Shown here in pieces: positions 50,863 through 63,400 of a stretch of 64,000 nt of DNA. The first letter of the stretch is position 1, and each line of letters opens with the position of its first letter. Below the pieces are notes generated by a model that saw only the letters and a program-made list of their open reading frames with translations, did not search any database and had not been told where the DNA came from. Source of the DNA: Pristionchus mayeri (Eukaryota > Nematoda > Chromadorea > Rhabditida > Neodiplogasteridae). The stretch covers positions 24,938,619 to 25,002,618 of the forward strand of contig BTRK01000004.1 in assembly GCA_036245805.1 (NCBI GenBank), given 5' to 3'. The position numbers and the translations under genes were made by a program.

Positions 50863-53800
50863 GTGGGGTGTTGGAAGAGGTGAAGAGGGAGCTGGTGTCG
50901 AGGGAAGGAGGGTGAAGAGGGAGCTGGTGTCGAGGGAAGGAGGGTGTTGGAAGAGGTGAAGAGGGAGCTGGTGTCGAGGGAAGGAGGGTGAAGAGGGAGC
51001 TGGTGTCGAGGGAAGGAGGGTGTTGGAAGAGGTGAAGAGGGAGCTCGTGTCGAGGGAGGGAGGGGTGTTGGAAGAGGTGAAGAGGGAGCTGGTGTCGAGG
51101 GAAGGAGGGTGAAGAGGGAGCTGGTGTCGAGGGAAGGAGGGTGTTGGAAGAGGTGAAGAGGGAGCTCGTGTCGAGGGAGGGAGGGGTGTTGGAAGAGGTG
51201 AAGAGGGAGCTGGTGTCGAGGGAAGGAGGGTGAAGAGGGAGCTGGTGTCGAGGGAAGGAGGGTGTTGGAAGAGGTGAAGAGGGAGCTGGTGTCGAGGGAG
51301 GGAGGGGTATTGGAAGAGGTGAAGAGGGAGCTGATGTCGAGGGAGGCAGGGGTGTTGGAAGAGGTGAAGAGGGAGCTGGTGTCGAGGGAGGGAGGGGTGT
51401 TGGAAGAGGTGAAGAGGGAGCTGGTGTCGAGGGAAGGAGGGTGTTGGAAGAGGTGAAGAGGGAGCTGGTGTCGAGGGAAGGAGGGTGAAGAGGGAGCTGG
51501 TGTCGAGGGAAGGAGGGTGTTGGAAGAGGTGAAGAGGGAGCTCGTGTCGAGGGAGGGAGGGGTGTTGGAAGAGGTGAAGAGGGAGCTGGTGTCGAGGGAA
51601 GGAGGGTGAAGAGGGAGCTGGTGTCGAGGGAAGGAGGGTGTTGGAAGAGGTGAAGAGGGAGCTCGTGTCGAGGGAGGGAGGGGTGTTGGAAGAGGTGAAG
51701 AGGGAGCTGGTGTCGAGGGAAGGAGGGTGAAGAGGGAGCTGGTGTCGAGGGAAGGAGGGTGTTGGAAGAGGTGAAGAGGGAGCTGGTGTCGAGGGAGGGA
51801 GGGGTATTGGAAGAGGTGAAGAGGGAGCTGATGTCGAGGGAGGCAGGGGTGTTGGAAGAGGTGAAGAGGGAGCTGGTGTCGAGGGAGGGAGGGGTGTTGG
51901 AAGAGGTGAAGAGGGAGCTGGTGTCGAGGGAAGGAGGGTGTTGGAAGAGGTGAAGAGGGAGCTGGTGTCGAGGGAGGGAGGGGTATTGGAAGAGGTGAAG
52001 AGGGAGCTGATGTCGAGGGAGGCAGGGGTGTTGGAAGAGGTGAAGAGGGAGCTGGTGTCGAGGGAAGGAGGGTGTTGGAAGAGGTGAAGAAGAAGCTGAT
52101 GTCGAGGGAGGCAGGGGTGTTGGAAGAGGTGAAGAGGGAGCTGGTGTCGAGGGAGGGAGGGGTGTTGGAAGAGGTGAAGAGGGAGCTCGTTTCGAGGGAG
52201 GGAGGGGTGTTGGAAGAGGTGAAGAGAGAGCTGGTGTCGAGGGAGAGATGGGTTTTTGGAAGAGGTGAAGAGGGAGCTGGTGTCGAGGGAGGCAGGGGTG
52301 TTGGAAGAGGTGAAGAGGGAGGGAGGGGTGTTGGAAGAGGTGAAGAGGGAGCTGGTGTCGAGGGAGGGAGGGGTGTTGGAAGAGGTGAAGAGGGAGCTGA
52401 TGTCGAGGGAGGCAGGGGTGTTGGAAGAGGTGAAGAGGGAGCTGGTGTCGAGGGAGGCAGGGGTGTTGGAAGAGGTGAAGAGGGAGCTGGTGTCGAGGGA
52501 AGGAGGGTGTTGGAAGAGGTGAAGAGGGAGCTCGTGTCGAGGGAGGGAGGGGTGTTGAAGAGGTGAAGAGGGAGCTGGTGTCGAGGGAAGGAGGGTGAAG
52601 AGGGAGCTGGTGTCGAGGGAAGGAGGGTGTTGGAAGAGGTGAAGAGGGAGCTGGTGTCGAGGGAAGGAGGGTGAAGAGGGAGCTGGTGTCGAGGGAAGGA
52701 GGGTGTTGGAAGAGGTGAAGAGGGAGCTCGTGTCGAGGGAGGGAGGGGTGTTGGAAGAGGTGAAGAGGGAGCTGGTGTCGAGGGAAGGAGGGTGAAGAGG
52801 GAGCTGGTGTCGAGGGAAGGAGGGTGTTGGAAGAGGTGAAGAGGGAGCTCGTGTCGAGGGAGGGAGGGGTGTTGGAAGAGGTGAAGAGGGAGCTGGTGTC
52901 GAGGGAAGGAGGGTGAAGAGGGAGCTGGTGTCGAGGGAAGGAGGGTGTTGGAAGAGGTGAAGAGGGAGCTGGTGTCGAGGGAGGGAGGGGTATTGGAAGA
53001 GGTGAAGAGGGAGCTGATGTCGAGGGAGGCAGGGGTGTTGGAAGAGGTGAAGAGGGAGCTGGTGTCGAGGGAGGGAGGGGTGTTGGAAGAGGTGAAGAGG
53101 GAGCTGGTGTCGAGGGAAGGAGGGTGTTGGAAGAGGTGAAGAGGGAGCTGGTGTCGAGGGAGGGAGGGGTATTGGAAGAGGTGAAGAGGGAGCTGATGTC
53201 GAGGGAGGCAGGGGTGTTGGAAGAGGTGAAGAGGGAGCTGGTGTCGAGGGAAGGAGGGTGTTGGAAGAGGTGAAGAAGAAGCTGATGTCGAGGGAGGCAG
53301 GGGTGTTGGAAGAGGTGAAGAGGGAGCTGGTGTCGAGGGAGGGAGGGGTGTTGGAAGAGGTGAAGAGGGAGCTGGTGTCGAGGGAGGGAGGGGTGTTGGA
53401 AGAGGTGAAGAGGGAGCTGGTGTCGAGGGAGGCAGGGGTGTTGGAAGAGGTGAAGAGGGAGCTGGTGTCGAGGGAAGGAAGGTGTTGGAAGAGGTGAAGA
53501 GGGAGCTGGTGTCGAGGGAAGGAGGGTGTTGGAAGAGGTGAAGAGGGAGCTGGTGTCGAGGGAAGGAGGGTGTTGGAAGAGGTGAAGAGGGAGCTGGTGT
53601 CGAGGGAAGGAGGGTGTTGGAAGAGGTGAAGAGGAAGCTGATGTCGAGGGAGGCAGGGGTGTTGGAAGAGGTGAAGAGGGAGCTGGCGTCGAGGGAAGGA
53701 AGGTGTTGGAAGAGGTGAAGAGGGAGCTGGTGTCGAGGGAAGGAGGGTGTTGGAAGAGGTGAAGAGGGAGCTGGTGTCGAGGGAAGGAGGGTGAAGAGGG

Positions 53801-54899
53801 AGCTGGTGTCGAGGGAAGGAGGGTGTTGGAAGAGGTGAAGAGGGAGCTCGTGTCGAGGGAGGGAGGGGTGTTGGAAGAGGTGAAGAGGGAGCTGGTGTCG
53901 AGGGAAGGAGGGTGTTGGAAGAGGTGAAGAGGGAGCTCGTGTCGAGGGAGGGAGGGGTGTTGGAAGAGGTGAAGAGGGAGCTGGTGTCGAGGGAAGGAGG
54001 GTGAAGAGGGAGCTGGTGTCGAGGGAAGGAGGGTGTTGGAAGAGGTGAAGAGGAAGCTGATGTCGAGGGAGGCAGGGGTGTTGGAAGAGGTGAAGAGAGA
54101 GCTGGTGTCGAGGGAAGGAGGGTGTTGGAAGAGGTGAAGAGGAAGCTCGTTTCGAGGGAGGGAGGGGTGTTGGAAGAGGTGAAGAGAGAGCTGGTGTCGA
54201 GGAGAGATGGGTTTTTGGAAGAGGTGAAGAGGGAGCTGGTGTCGAGGGAGGCAGGGTGTTGGAAGAGGTGAAGAGGGAGGGAGGGGTGTTGGAAGAGGTG
54301 AAGAGGGAGCTGGTGTCGAGGGAGGGAGGGGTGTTGGAAGAGGTGAAGAGGGAGCTGATGTCGAGGGAGGCAGGGGTGTTGGAAGAGGTGAAGAGGGAGC
54401 TGGTGTCGAGGGAGGCAGGGGTGTTGGAAGAGGTGAAGAGGGAGCTGGTGTCGAGGGAAGGAGGGTGTTGGAAGAGGTGAAGAGGGAGCTCGTGTCGAGG
54501 GAGGGAGGGGTGTTGGAAGAGGTGAAGAGGGAGCTGGTGTCGAGGGAAGGAGGGTGAAGAGGGAGCTGGTGTCGAGGGAAGGAGGGTGTTGGAAGAGGTG
54601 AAGAGGGAGCTGGTGTCGAGGGAAGGAGGGTGAAGAGGGAGCTGGTGTCGAGGGAAGGAGGGTGTTGGAAGAGGTGAAGAGGGAGCTCGTGTCGAGGGAG
54701 GGAGGGGTGTTGGAAGAGGTGAAGAGGGAGCTGGTGTCGAGGAAGGAGGGTGAAGAGGGAGCTGGTGTCGAGGGAAGGAGGGTGTTGGAAGAGGTGAAGA
54801 GGGAGCTCGTGTCGAGGGAGGGAGGGGTGTTGGAAGAGGTGAAGAGGGAGCTGGTGTCGAGGGAAGGAGGGTGAAGAGGGAGCTGGTGTCGAGGGAAGG

Positions 54900-57800
54900 A
54901 GGGTGTTGGAAGAGGTGAAGAGGGAGCTGGTGTCGAGGGAGGGAGGGGTATTGGAAGAGGTGAAGAGGGAGCTGATGTCGAGGGAGGCAGGGGTGTTGGA
55001 AGAGGTGAAGAGGGAGCTGGTGTCGAGGGAAGGAGGGTGTTGGAAGAGGTGAAGAGGAAGCTGATGTCGAGGGAGGCAGGGGTGTTGGAAGAGGTGAAGA
55101 GGGAGCTGGTGTCGAGGGAGGGAGGGGTGTTGGAAGAGGTGAAGAGGGAGCTGGTGTCGAGGGAGGGAGGGGTGTTGGAAGAGGTGAAGAGGGAGCTGGT
55201 GTCGAGGGAGGCAGGGGTGTTGGAAGAGGTGAAGAGGGAGCTGGTGTCGAGGGAAGGAAGGTGTTGGAAGAGGTGAAGAGGGAGCTGGTGTCGAGGGAAG
55301 GAGGGTGTTGGAAGAGGTGAAGAGGGAGCTGGTGTCGAGGGAAGGAGGGTGTTGGAAGAGGTGAAGAGGGAGCTGGTGTCGAGGGAAGGAGGGTGTTGGA
55401 AGAGGTGAAGAGGAAGCTGATGTCGAGGGAGGCAGGGGTGTTGGAAGAGGTGAAGAGGGAGCTGGCGTCGAGGGAAGGAAGGTGTTGGAAGAGGTGAAGA
55501 GGGAGCTGGTTTCGAGGGAAGGAGGGTGTTGGAAGAGGTGAAGAGGGAGCTGGTGTCGAGGGAAGGAGGGTGTTGGAAGAGGTGAAGAGGAAGCTGATGT
55601 CGAGGGAGGCAGGGGTGTTGGAAGAGGTGAAGAGGGAGCTGGTGTCGAGGGAAGGAGGGTGTTGGAAGAGGTGAAGAGAGAGCTGGTGTCGAGGGAGAGA
55701 TGGGTTTTGGAAGAGGTGAAGAGGGAGCTGGTGTCGAGGGAAGGAGGGTGTTGGAAGAGGTGAAGAGGGAGCTGGTGTCGAGGGAAGGAGGGTGTTGGAA
55801 GAGGTGAAGAGGGAGCTGGTGTCGAGGGAAGGAGGGTGTTGGAAGAGGTGAAGAGGAAGCTGATGTCGAGGGAGGCAGGGGTGTTGGAAGAGGTGAAGAG
55901 GGAGGCAGGGGTGTTGGAAGAGGTGAAGAGGGAGCTGGTGTCGAGGGAAGGAGGGTGTTGGAAGAGGTGAAGAGGGAGCTGATGTCGAGGGAGGCAGGGG
56001 TGTTGGAAGAGGTGAAGAGGGAGCTGATGTCGAGGGAGGCAGGGGTGTTGGAAGAGGTGAAGAGGGAGCTGGTGTCGAGGGAAGGAGGGTGTTGGAAGAG
56101 GTGAAGAGGGAGCTGGTGTCGAGGGAGGGAGGGGTATTGGAAGAGGTGAAGAGGGAGCTGGTGTCGAGGGAGGCAGGGGTGTTGGAAGAGGTGAAGAGGG
56201 AGCTGGTGTCGAGGGAAGGAGGGTGTTGGAAGAGGTGAAGAGGGAGCTGGTGTCGAGGGAGGCAGGGGTGTTGGAAGAGGTGAAGAGGGAGCTGGTGTCG
56301 AGGGAAGGAGGGTGTTGGAAGAGGTGAAGAGGGAGCTGGTGTCGAGGGAGGGAGGGGTGTTGGAAGAGGTGAAGAGGGAGCTGGTGTCGAGGGAGGCAGG
56401 GGTGTTGGAAGAGGTGAAGAGGGAGCTGGTGTCGAGGGAAGGAGGGTGTTGGAAGAGGTGAAGAGGGAGCTGGTGTCGAGGGAGGGAGGGGTGTTGGAAG
56501 AGGTGAAGAGGGAGCTGGTGTCGAGGGAAGGAGGGTGTTGGAAGAGGTGAAGAGGGAGGCAGGGGTGTTGGAAGAGGTGAAGAGGGAGCTGGTGTCGAGG
56601 GAAGGAGGGTGTTGGAAGAGGTGAAGAGGGAGCTGATGTCGAGGGAGGCAGGGGTGTTGGAAGAGGTGAAGAGGGAGCTGGTGTCGAGGGAAGGAGGGTG
56701 TTGGAAGAGGTGAAGAGGGAGCTGATGTCGAGGGAGGCAGGGGTGTTGGAAGAGGTGAAGAGGGAGCTGGTGTCGAGCGAAGGAGGGTGTTGGAAGAGGT
56801 GAAGAGAGAGCTGGTGTCGAGGGAGAGATGGGTTTTGGAAGAGGTGAAGAGGGAGCTGGTGTCGAGGGAAGGAGGGTGTTGGAAGAGGTGAAGAGGGAGC
56901 TGATGTCGAGGGAGGCAGGGGTGTTGGAAGAGGTGAAGAGGGAGCTGGTGTCGAGGGAGGGAGGGGTGTTGGAAGAGGTGAAGAGGGAGCTGGTGTCGAG
57001 GGAAGGAGGGTGTTGGAAGAGGTGAAGAGGGAGCTGGTGTCGAGGGAAGGAGGGTGTTGGAAGAGGTGAAGAGAGAGCTGGTGTCGAGGGAGAGATGGGT
57101 TTTTGGAAGAGGTGAAGAGGGAGCTGGTGTCGAGGGAGGCAGGGGTGTTGGAAGAGGTGAAGAGGGAGGGAGGGGTGTTGGAAGAGGTGAAGAGGGAGCT
57201 GGTGTCGAGGGAGGGAGGGGTGTTGGAAGAGGTGAAGAGGGAGCTGATGTCGAGGGAGGCAGGGGTGTTGGAAGAGGTGAAGAGGGAGCTGGTGTCGAGG
57301 GAGGCAGGGGTGTTGGAAGAGGTGAAGGGGGAGCTGGTGTCGAGGGAAGGAGGGTGTTGGAAGAGGTGAAGAGGGAGCTCGTGTCGAGGGAGGGAGGGGT
57401 GTTGGAAGAGGTGAAGAGGGAGCTGGTGTCGAGGGAAGGAGGGTGAAGAGGGAGCTGGTGTCGAGGGAAGGAGGGTGTTGGAAGAGGTGAAGAGGGAGCT
57501 GGTGTCGAGGGAAGGAGGGTGAAGAGGGAGCTGGTGTCGAGGGAAGGAGGGTGTTGGAAGAGGTGAAGAGGGAGCTGATGTCGAGGGGGGCAGGGGTGTT
57601 GGAAGAGGTGAAGAGGGAGCTGGTGTCGAGGGAGGGAGGGGTGTTGGAAGAGGTGAAGAGGGAGCTGGTGTCGAGGGAAGGAGGGTGTTGGAAGAGGTGA
57701 AGAGGGAGCTGGTGTCGAGGGAAGGAGGGTGTTGGAAGAGGTGAAGAGGGAGCTGGTGTCGAGGGAAGGAGGGTGTTGGAAGAGAGAAGAGGAAGCTGAT

Positions 57801-58250
57801 GTCGAGGGAGGCAGGGGTGTTGGAAGAGGTGAAGAGGGAGCTGGTGTCGAGGGAGAGAGGGGTGTTGGAAGAGGTGAAGAGGGAAGGAGGGTGTTGGAAG
57901 AGGTGAAGAGGAAGCTCGTGTCGAGGGAGGGAGGGGTGTTGGAAGAGGTGAAGAGAGAGCTGGTGTCGAGGGAGAGATGGGTTTTTGGAAGAGGTGAAGA
58001 GGGAGCTGGTGTCGAGGGAGGGAGGGGTGTTGGAAGAGGTGAAGAGGGAGCTGATGTCGAGGGAGGCAGGGGTGTTGGAAGAGGTGAAGAGGGAGCTGGT
58101 GTCGAGGGAGGCAGGGGTGTTGGAAGAGGTGAAGAGGGAGCTGGTGTCGAGGGAAGGAGGGTGTTGGAAGAGGTGAAGAGGGAGCTCGTGTCGAGGGAGG
58201 GAGGGGTGTTGGAAGAGGTGAAGAGGGAGCTGGTGTCGAGGGAAGGAGGG
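54900..58250. repeat. Higher-order segment duplicated ~6.0 kb downstream
   Basis: Variant order here recurs at about 61000-64000. Matching landmarks are offset 6130 bp (55037 vs 61167), then 6011 bp (56828 vs 62839; 57054 vs 63065). The 119-bp change marks an internal deletion in the second copy, near the unique GTTATAAG at 62057. Confidence 0.75.
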
Positions 58251-58369
58251 TGAAGAGGGAGCTGGTGTCGAGGGAAGGAGGGTGTTGGAAGAGGTGAAGA
58301 GGGAGCTGGTGTCGAGGGAAGGAGGGTGTTGGAAGAGGTGAAGAGGGAGCTGGTGTCGAGGGAAGGAGG

Positions 58370-60060
58370 GTGTTGGAAGAGGTGAAGAGGGAGCTCGTGT
58401 CGAGGGAGGGAGGGGTGTTGGAAGAGGTGAAGAGGGAGCTGGTGTCGAGGGAAGGAGGGGTATTGGAAGAGGTGAAGAGGGAGCTCATGTCGAGGGAGGC
58501 AGGGGTGTTGGAAGAGGTGAAGAGGGAGCTGGTGTCGAGGGAAGGAGGGTGTTGGAAGAGGTGAAGAGGGAGCTGGTGTCGAGGGAAGGAGGGTGTTGGA
58601 AGAGGTGAAGAGGGAGCTGGTGTCGAGGGAAGGAGGGTGTTGGAAGAGGTGAAGAGGAAGCTGATGTCGAGGGAGGCAGGGGTGTTGGAAGAGGTGAAGA
58701 GGGAGCTGGTGTCGAGGGAAGGAGGGTGTTGGAAGAGGTGAAGAGGGAGCTGGTGTCGAGGGAAGGAGGGTGTTGGAAGAGGTGAAGAGGGAGCTGGTGT
58801 CGAGGGAGGCAGGGGTGTTGGAAGAGGTGAAGAGGGAGCTGGTGTCGAGGGAAGGAGGGTGTTGGAAGAGGTGAAGAGGGAGCTCGTGTCGAGGGAGGGA
58901 GGGGTGTTGGAAGAGGTAAAGAGGGAGCTGGTGTCGAGGGAAGGAGGGTGAAGAGGGAGCTGGTGTCGAGGGAAGGAGGGTGTTGGAAGAGGTGAAGAGG
59001 GAGCTGGTGTCGAGGGAAGGAGGGTGTTGGAAGAGGTGAAGAGGGAGCTGGTGTCGAGGGAAGGAGGGTGTTGGAAGAGGTGAAGAGGGAGCTCGTGTCG
59101 AGGGAGGGAGGGGTGTTGGAAGAGGTGAAGAGGGAGCTGGTGTCGAGGGAAGGAGGGGTATTGGAAGAGGTGAAGAGGGAGCTCATGTCGAGGGAGGCAG
59201 GGGTGTTGGAAGAGGTGAAGAGGGAGCTGGTGTCGAGGGAAGGAGGGTGTTGGAAGAGGTGAAGAGGGAGCTGGTGTCGAGGGAAGGAGGGTGTTGGAAG
59301 AGGTGAAGAGGGAGCTGGTGTCGAGGGAAGGAGGGTGTTGGAAGAGGTGAAGAGGAAGCTGATGTCGAGGGAGGCAGGGGTGTTGGAAGAGGTGAAGAGG
59401 GAGCTGGTGTCGAGGGAAGGAGGGTGTTGGAAGAGGTGAAGAGGGAGCTGGTGTCGAGGGAAGGAGGGTGTTGGAAGAGGAGAAGAGGAAGCTGATGTCG
59501 AGGGAGGCAGGGGTGTTGGAAGAGGTGAAGAGGGAGCTCGTGTCGAGGGAGGGAGGGGTGTTGGAAGAGGTGAAGAGGGAGCTGGTGTCGAGGGAAGGAG
59601 GGTGAAGAGGGAGCTGGTGTCGAGGGAAGGAGGGTGTTGGAAGAGGTGAAGAGGGAGCTGGTGTCGAGGGAAGGAGGGTGAAGAGGGAGCTGGTGTCGAG
59701 GGAAGGAGGGTGTTGGAAGAGGTGAAGAGGGAGCTGGTGTCGAGGGAAGGAGGGTGTTGGAAGAGGTGAAGAGGGAGCTCGTGTCGAGGGAGGGAGGGGT
59801 GTTGGAAGAGGTGAAGAGGGAGCTGGTGTCGAGGGAAGGAGGGGTATTGGAAGAGGTGAAGAGGGAGCTCATGTCGAGGGAGGCAGGGGTGTTGGAAGAG
59901 GTGAAGAGGGAGCTGGTGTCGAGGGAAGGAGGGTGTTGGAAGAGGTGAAGAGGGAGCTGGTGTCGAGGGAAGGAGGGTGTTGGAAGAGGTGAAGAGGGAG
60001 CTGGTGTCGAGGGAAGGAGGGTGTTGGAAGAGGTGAAGAGGAAGCTGATGTCGAGGGAGG
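58370..60060. repeat. ~690-bp higher-order repeat, three copies
   Basis: The same run of variants starts at 58370, 59068 and 59754 (offsets 698 and 686 bp). The variant GAGCTCATGTCG occurs once per copy. Confidence 0.7.
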
Positions 60061-60378
60061 CAGGGGTGTTGGAAGAGGTGAAGAGGGAGCTGGTGTCGAG
60101 GGAAGGAGGGTGTTGGAAGAGGTGAAGAGGGAGCTGGTGTCGAGGGAAGGAGGGTGTTGGAAGAGGAGAAGAGGAAGCTGATGTCGAGGGAGGCAGGGGT
60201 GTTGGAAGAGGTGAAGAGGGAGCTGGTGTCGAGGGAAGGAGGGTGTTGGAAGAGGTGAAGATGGAGCTCGTGTCGAGGGAGGGAGGGGTGTTGGAAGAGG
60301 TGAAAAGGGAGCTGGTGTCGAGGGAGAGAGGGGTGTTGGAAGAGGTGAAGAGGGAGCTCGTGTCGAGGGAGGGAGGGG

Positions 60379-60438
60379 CTATGCAGACGGAAGAATTACA
60401 GACGGCCTTTGTTTCACAAGACCCACAAGAGGAGAGTG
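60379..60438. other. Unique island inside the minisatellite
   Basis: CTATGCAGACGGAAGAATTA and the next 40 nt do not match the unit; repeats resume at GGAAGGAGGGTG. In the + frame of the flanking units it reads AMQTEELQTAFVSQDPQEES without a stop. Confidence 0.7.
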
Positions 60439-63400
60439 GGAAGGAGGGTGTTGGAAGAGGTGAAGAGGGAGCTGGTGTCGAGGGAAGGAGGGTGTTGGAA
60501 GAGGAGAAGAGGAAGCTGATGTCGAGGGAGGCAGGGGTGTTGGAAGAGGTGAAGAGGGAGCTGGTGTCGAGGGAAGGAGGGTGTTGGAAGAGGTGAAGAG
60601 GGAGCTGGTGTCGAGGGAAGGAGGGTGAAGAGGGAGCTGGTGTCGAGGGAAGGAGGGTGTTGGAAGAGGTGAAGAGGGAGCTGGTGTCGAGGGAAGGAGG
60701 GTGTTGGAAGAGGTGAAGAGGGAGCTCGTGTCGAGGGAGGGAGGGGTGTTGGAAGAGGTGAAGAGGGAGCTGGTGTCGAGGGAAGGAGGGTGAAGAGGGA
60801 GCTGGTGTCGAGGGAAGGAGGGTGTTGGAAGAGGTGAAGAGGGAGCTGGTGTCGAGGGAGGGAGGGGTATTGGAAGAGGTGAAGAGGGAGCTGATGTCGA
60901 GGGAGGCAGGGGTGTTGGAAGAGGTGAAGAGGGAGCTGGTGTCGAGGGAGGGAGGGGTGTTGGAAGAGGTGAAGAGGGAGCTGGTGTCGAGGGAAGGAGG
61001 GTGAAGAGGGAGCTGGTGTCGAGGGAAGGAGGGTGTTGGAAGAGGTGAAGAGGGAGCTGGTGTCGAGGGAGGGAGGGGTATTGGAAGAGGTGAAGAGGGA
61101 GCTGATGTCGAGGGAGGCAGGGGTGTTGGAAGAGGTGAAGAGGGAGCTGGTGTCGAGGGAAGGAGGGTGTTGGAAGAGGTGAAGAGGAAGCTGATGTCGA
61201 GGGAGGCAGGGGTGTTGGAAGAGGTGAAGAGGGAGCTGGTGTCGAGGGAGGGAGGGGTGTTGGAAGAGGTGAAGAGGGAGCTGGTGTCGAGGGAGGGAGG
61301 GGTGTTGGAAGAGGTGAAGAGGGAGCTGGTGTCGAGGGAGGCAGGGGTGTTGGAAGAGGTGAAGAGGGAGCTGGTGTCGAGGGAAGGAAGGTGTTGGAAG
61401 AGGTGAAGAGGGAGCTGGTGTCGAGGGAAGGAGGGTGTTGGAAGAGGTGAAGAGGGAGCTGGTGTCGAGGGAAGGAGGGTGTTGGAAGAGGTGAAGAGGG
61501 AGCTGGTGTCGAGGGAAGGAGGGTGTTGGAAGAGGTGAAGAGGAAGCTGATGTCGAGGGAGGCAGGGGTGTTGGAAGAGGTGAAGAGGGAGCTGGCGTCG
61601 AGGGAAGGAAGGTGTTGGAAGAGGTGAAGAGGGAGCTGGTGTCGAGGGAAGGAGGGTGTTGGAAGAGGTGAAGAGGGAGCTGGTGTCGAGGGAAGGAGGG
61701 TGTTGGAAGAGGTGAAGAGGAAGCTGATGTCGAGGGAGGCAGGGGTGTTGGAAGAGGTGAAGAGGGAGCTGGTGTCGAGGGAAGGAGGGTGTTGGAAGAG
61801 GTGAAGAGAGAGCTGGTGTCGAGGGAGAGATGGGTTTTGGAAGAGGTGAAGAGGGAGCTGGTGTCGAGGGAAGGAGGGTGTTGGAAGAGGTGAAGAGGGA
61901 GCTGGTGTCGAGGGAAGGAGGGTGTTGGAAGAGGTGAAGAGGGAGCTGGTGTCGAGGGAAGGAGGGTGTTGGAAGAGGTGAAGAGGAAGCTGATGTCGAG
62001 GGAGGCAGGGGTGTTGGAAGAGGTGAAGAGGGAGCTGGTGTCGAGGGAAGGAGGGTGTTATAAGAGGTGAAGAGGGAGCTCGTGTCGAGGGAGGGAGGGG
62101 TGTTGGAAGAGGTGAAGAGGGAGCTGATGTCGAGGGAGGCAGGGGTGTTGGAAGAGGTGAAGAGGGAGCTGGTGTCGAGGGAAGGAGGGTGTTGGAAGAG
62201 GTGAAGAGGGAGCTGGTGTCGAGGGAGGGAGGGGTATTGGAAGAGGTGAAGAGGGAGCTGGTGTCGAGGGAGGCAGGGGTGTTGGAAGAGGTGAAGAGGG
62301 AGCTGGTGTCGAGGGAAGGAGGGTGTTGGAAGAGGTGAAGAGGGAGCTGGTGTCGAGGGAGGCAGGGGTGTTGGAAGAGGTGAAGAGGGAGCTGGTGTCG
62401 AGGGAAGGAGGGTGTTGGAAGAGGTGAAGAGGGAGCTGGTGTCGAGGGAGGGAGGGGTGTTGGAAGAGGTGAAGAGGGAGCTGGTGTCGAGGGAGGCAGG
62501 GGTGTTGGAAGAGGTGAAGAGGGAGCTGGTGTCGAGGGAAGGAGGGTGTTGGAAGAGGTGAAGAGGGAGCTGGTGTCGAGGGAGGGAGGGGTGTTGGAAG
62601 AGGTGAAGAGGGAGCTGGTGTCGAGGGAAGGAGGGTGTTGGAAGAGGTGAAGAGGGAGGCAGGGGTGTTGGAAGAGGTGAAGAGGGAGCTGGTGTCGAGG
62701 GAAGGAGGGTGTTGGAAGAGGTGAAGAGGGAGCTGATGTCGAGGGAGGCAGGGGTGTTGGAAGAGGTGAAGAGGGAGCTGGTGTCGAGCGAACGAGGGTG
62801 TTGGAAGAGGTGAAGAGAGAGCTGGTGTCGAGGGAGAGATGGGTTTTGGAAGAGGTGAAGAGGGAGCTGGTGTCGAGGGAAGGAGGGTGTTGGAAGAGGT
62901 GAAGAGGGAGCTGATGTCGAGGGAGGCAGGGGTGTTGGAAGAGGTGAAGAGGGAGCTGGTGTCGAGGGAGGGAGGGGTGTTGGAAGAGGTGAAGAGGGAG
63001 CTGGTGTCGAGGGAAGGAGGGTGTTGGAAGAGGTGAAGAGGGAGCTGGTGTCGAGGGAAGGAGGGTGTTGGAAGAGGTGAAGAGAGAGCTGGTGTCGAGG
63101 GAGAGATGGGTTTTTGGAAGAGGTGAAGAGGGAGCTGGTGTCGAGGGAGGCAGGGGTGTTGGAAGAGGTGAAGAGGGAGGGAGGGGTGTTGGAAGAGGTG
63201 AAGAGGGAGCTGGTGTCGAGGGAGGGAGGGGTGTTGGAAGAGGTGAAGAGGGAGCTGATGTCGAGGGAGGCAGGGGTGTTGGAAGAGGTGAAGGGGGAGC
63301 TGGTGTCGAGGGAAGGAGGGTGTTGGAAGAGGTGAAGAGGGAGCTCGTGTCGAGGGAGGGAGGGGTGTTGGAAGAGGTGAAGAGGGAGCTGGTGTCGAGG

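Noticed and set aside
50359..58488. 2709-codon open frame on the minus strand over the minisatellite
   Set aside because: The unit lacks stop codons in all three minus frames, so any length stays open; the frame shifts at every 44-bp unit and includes the N gap. No start or splice context.
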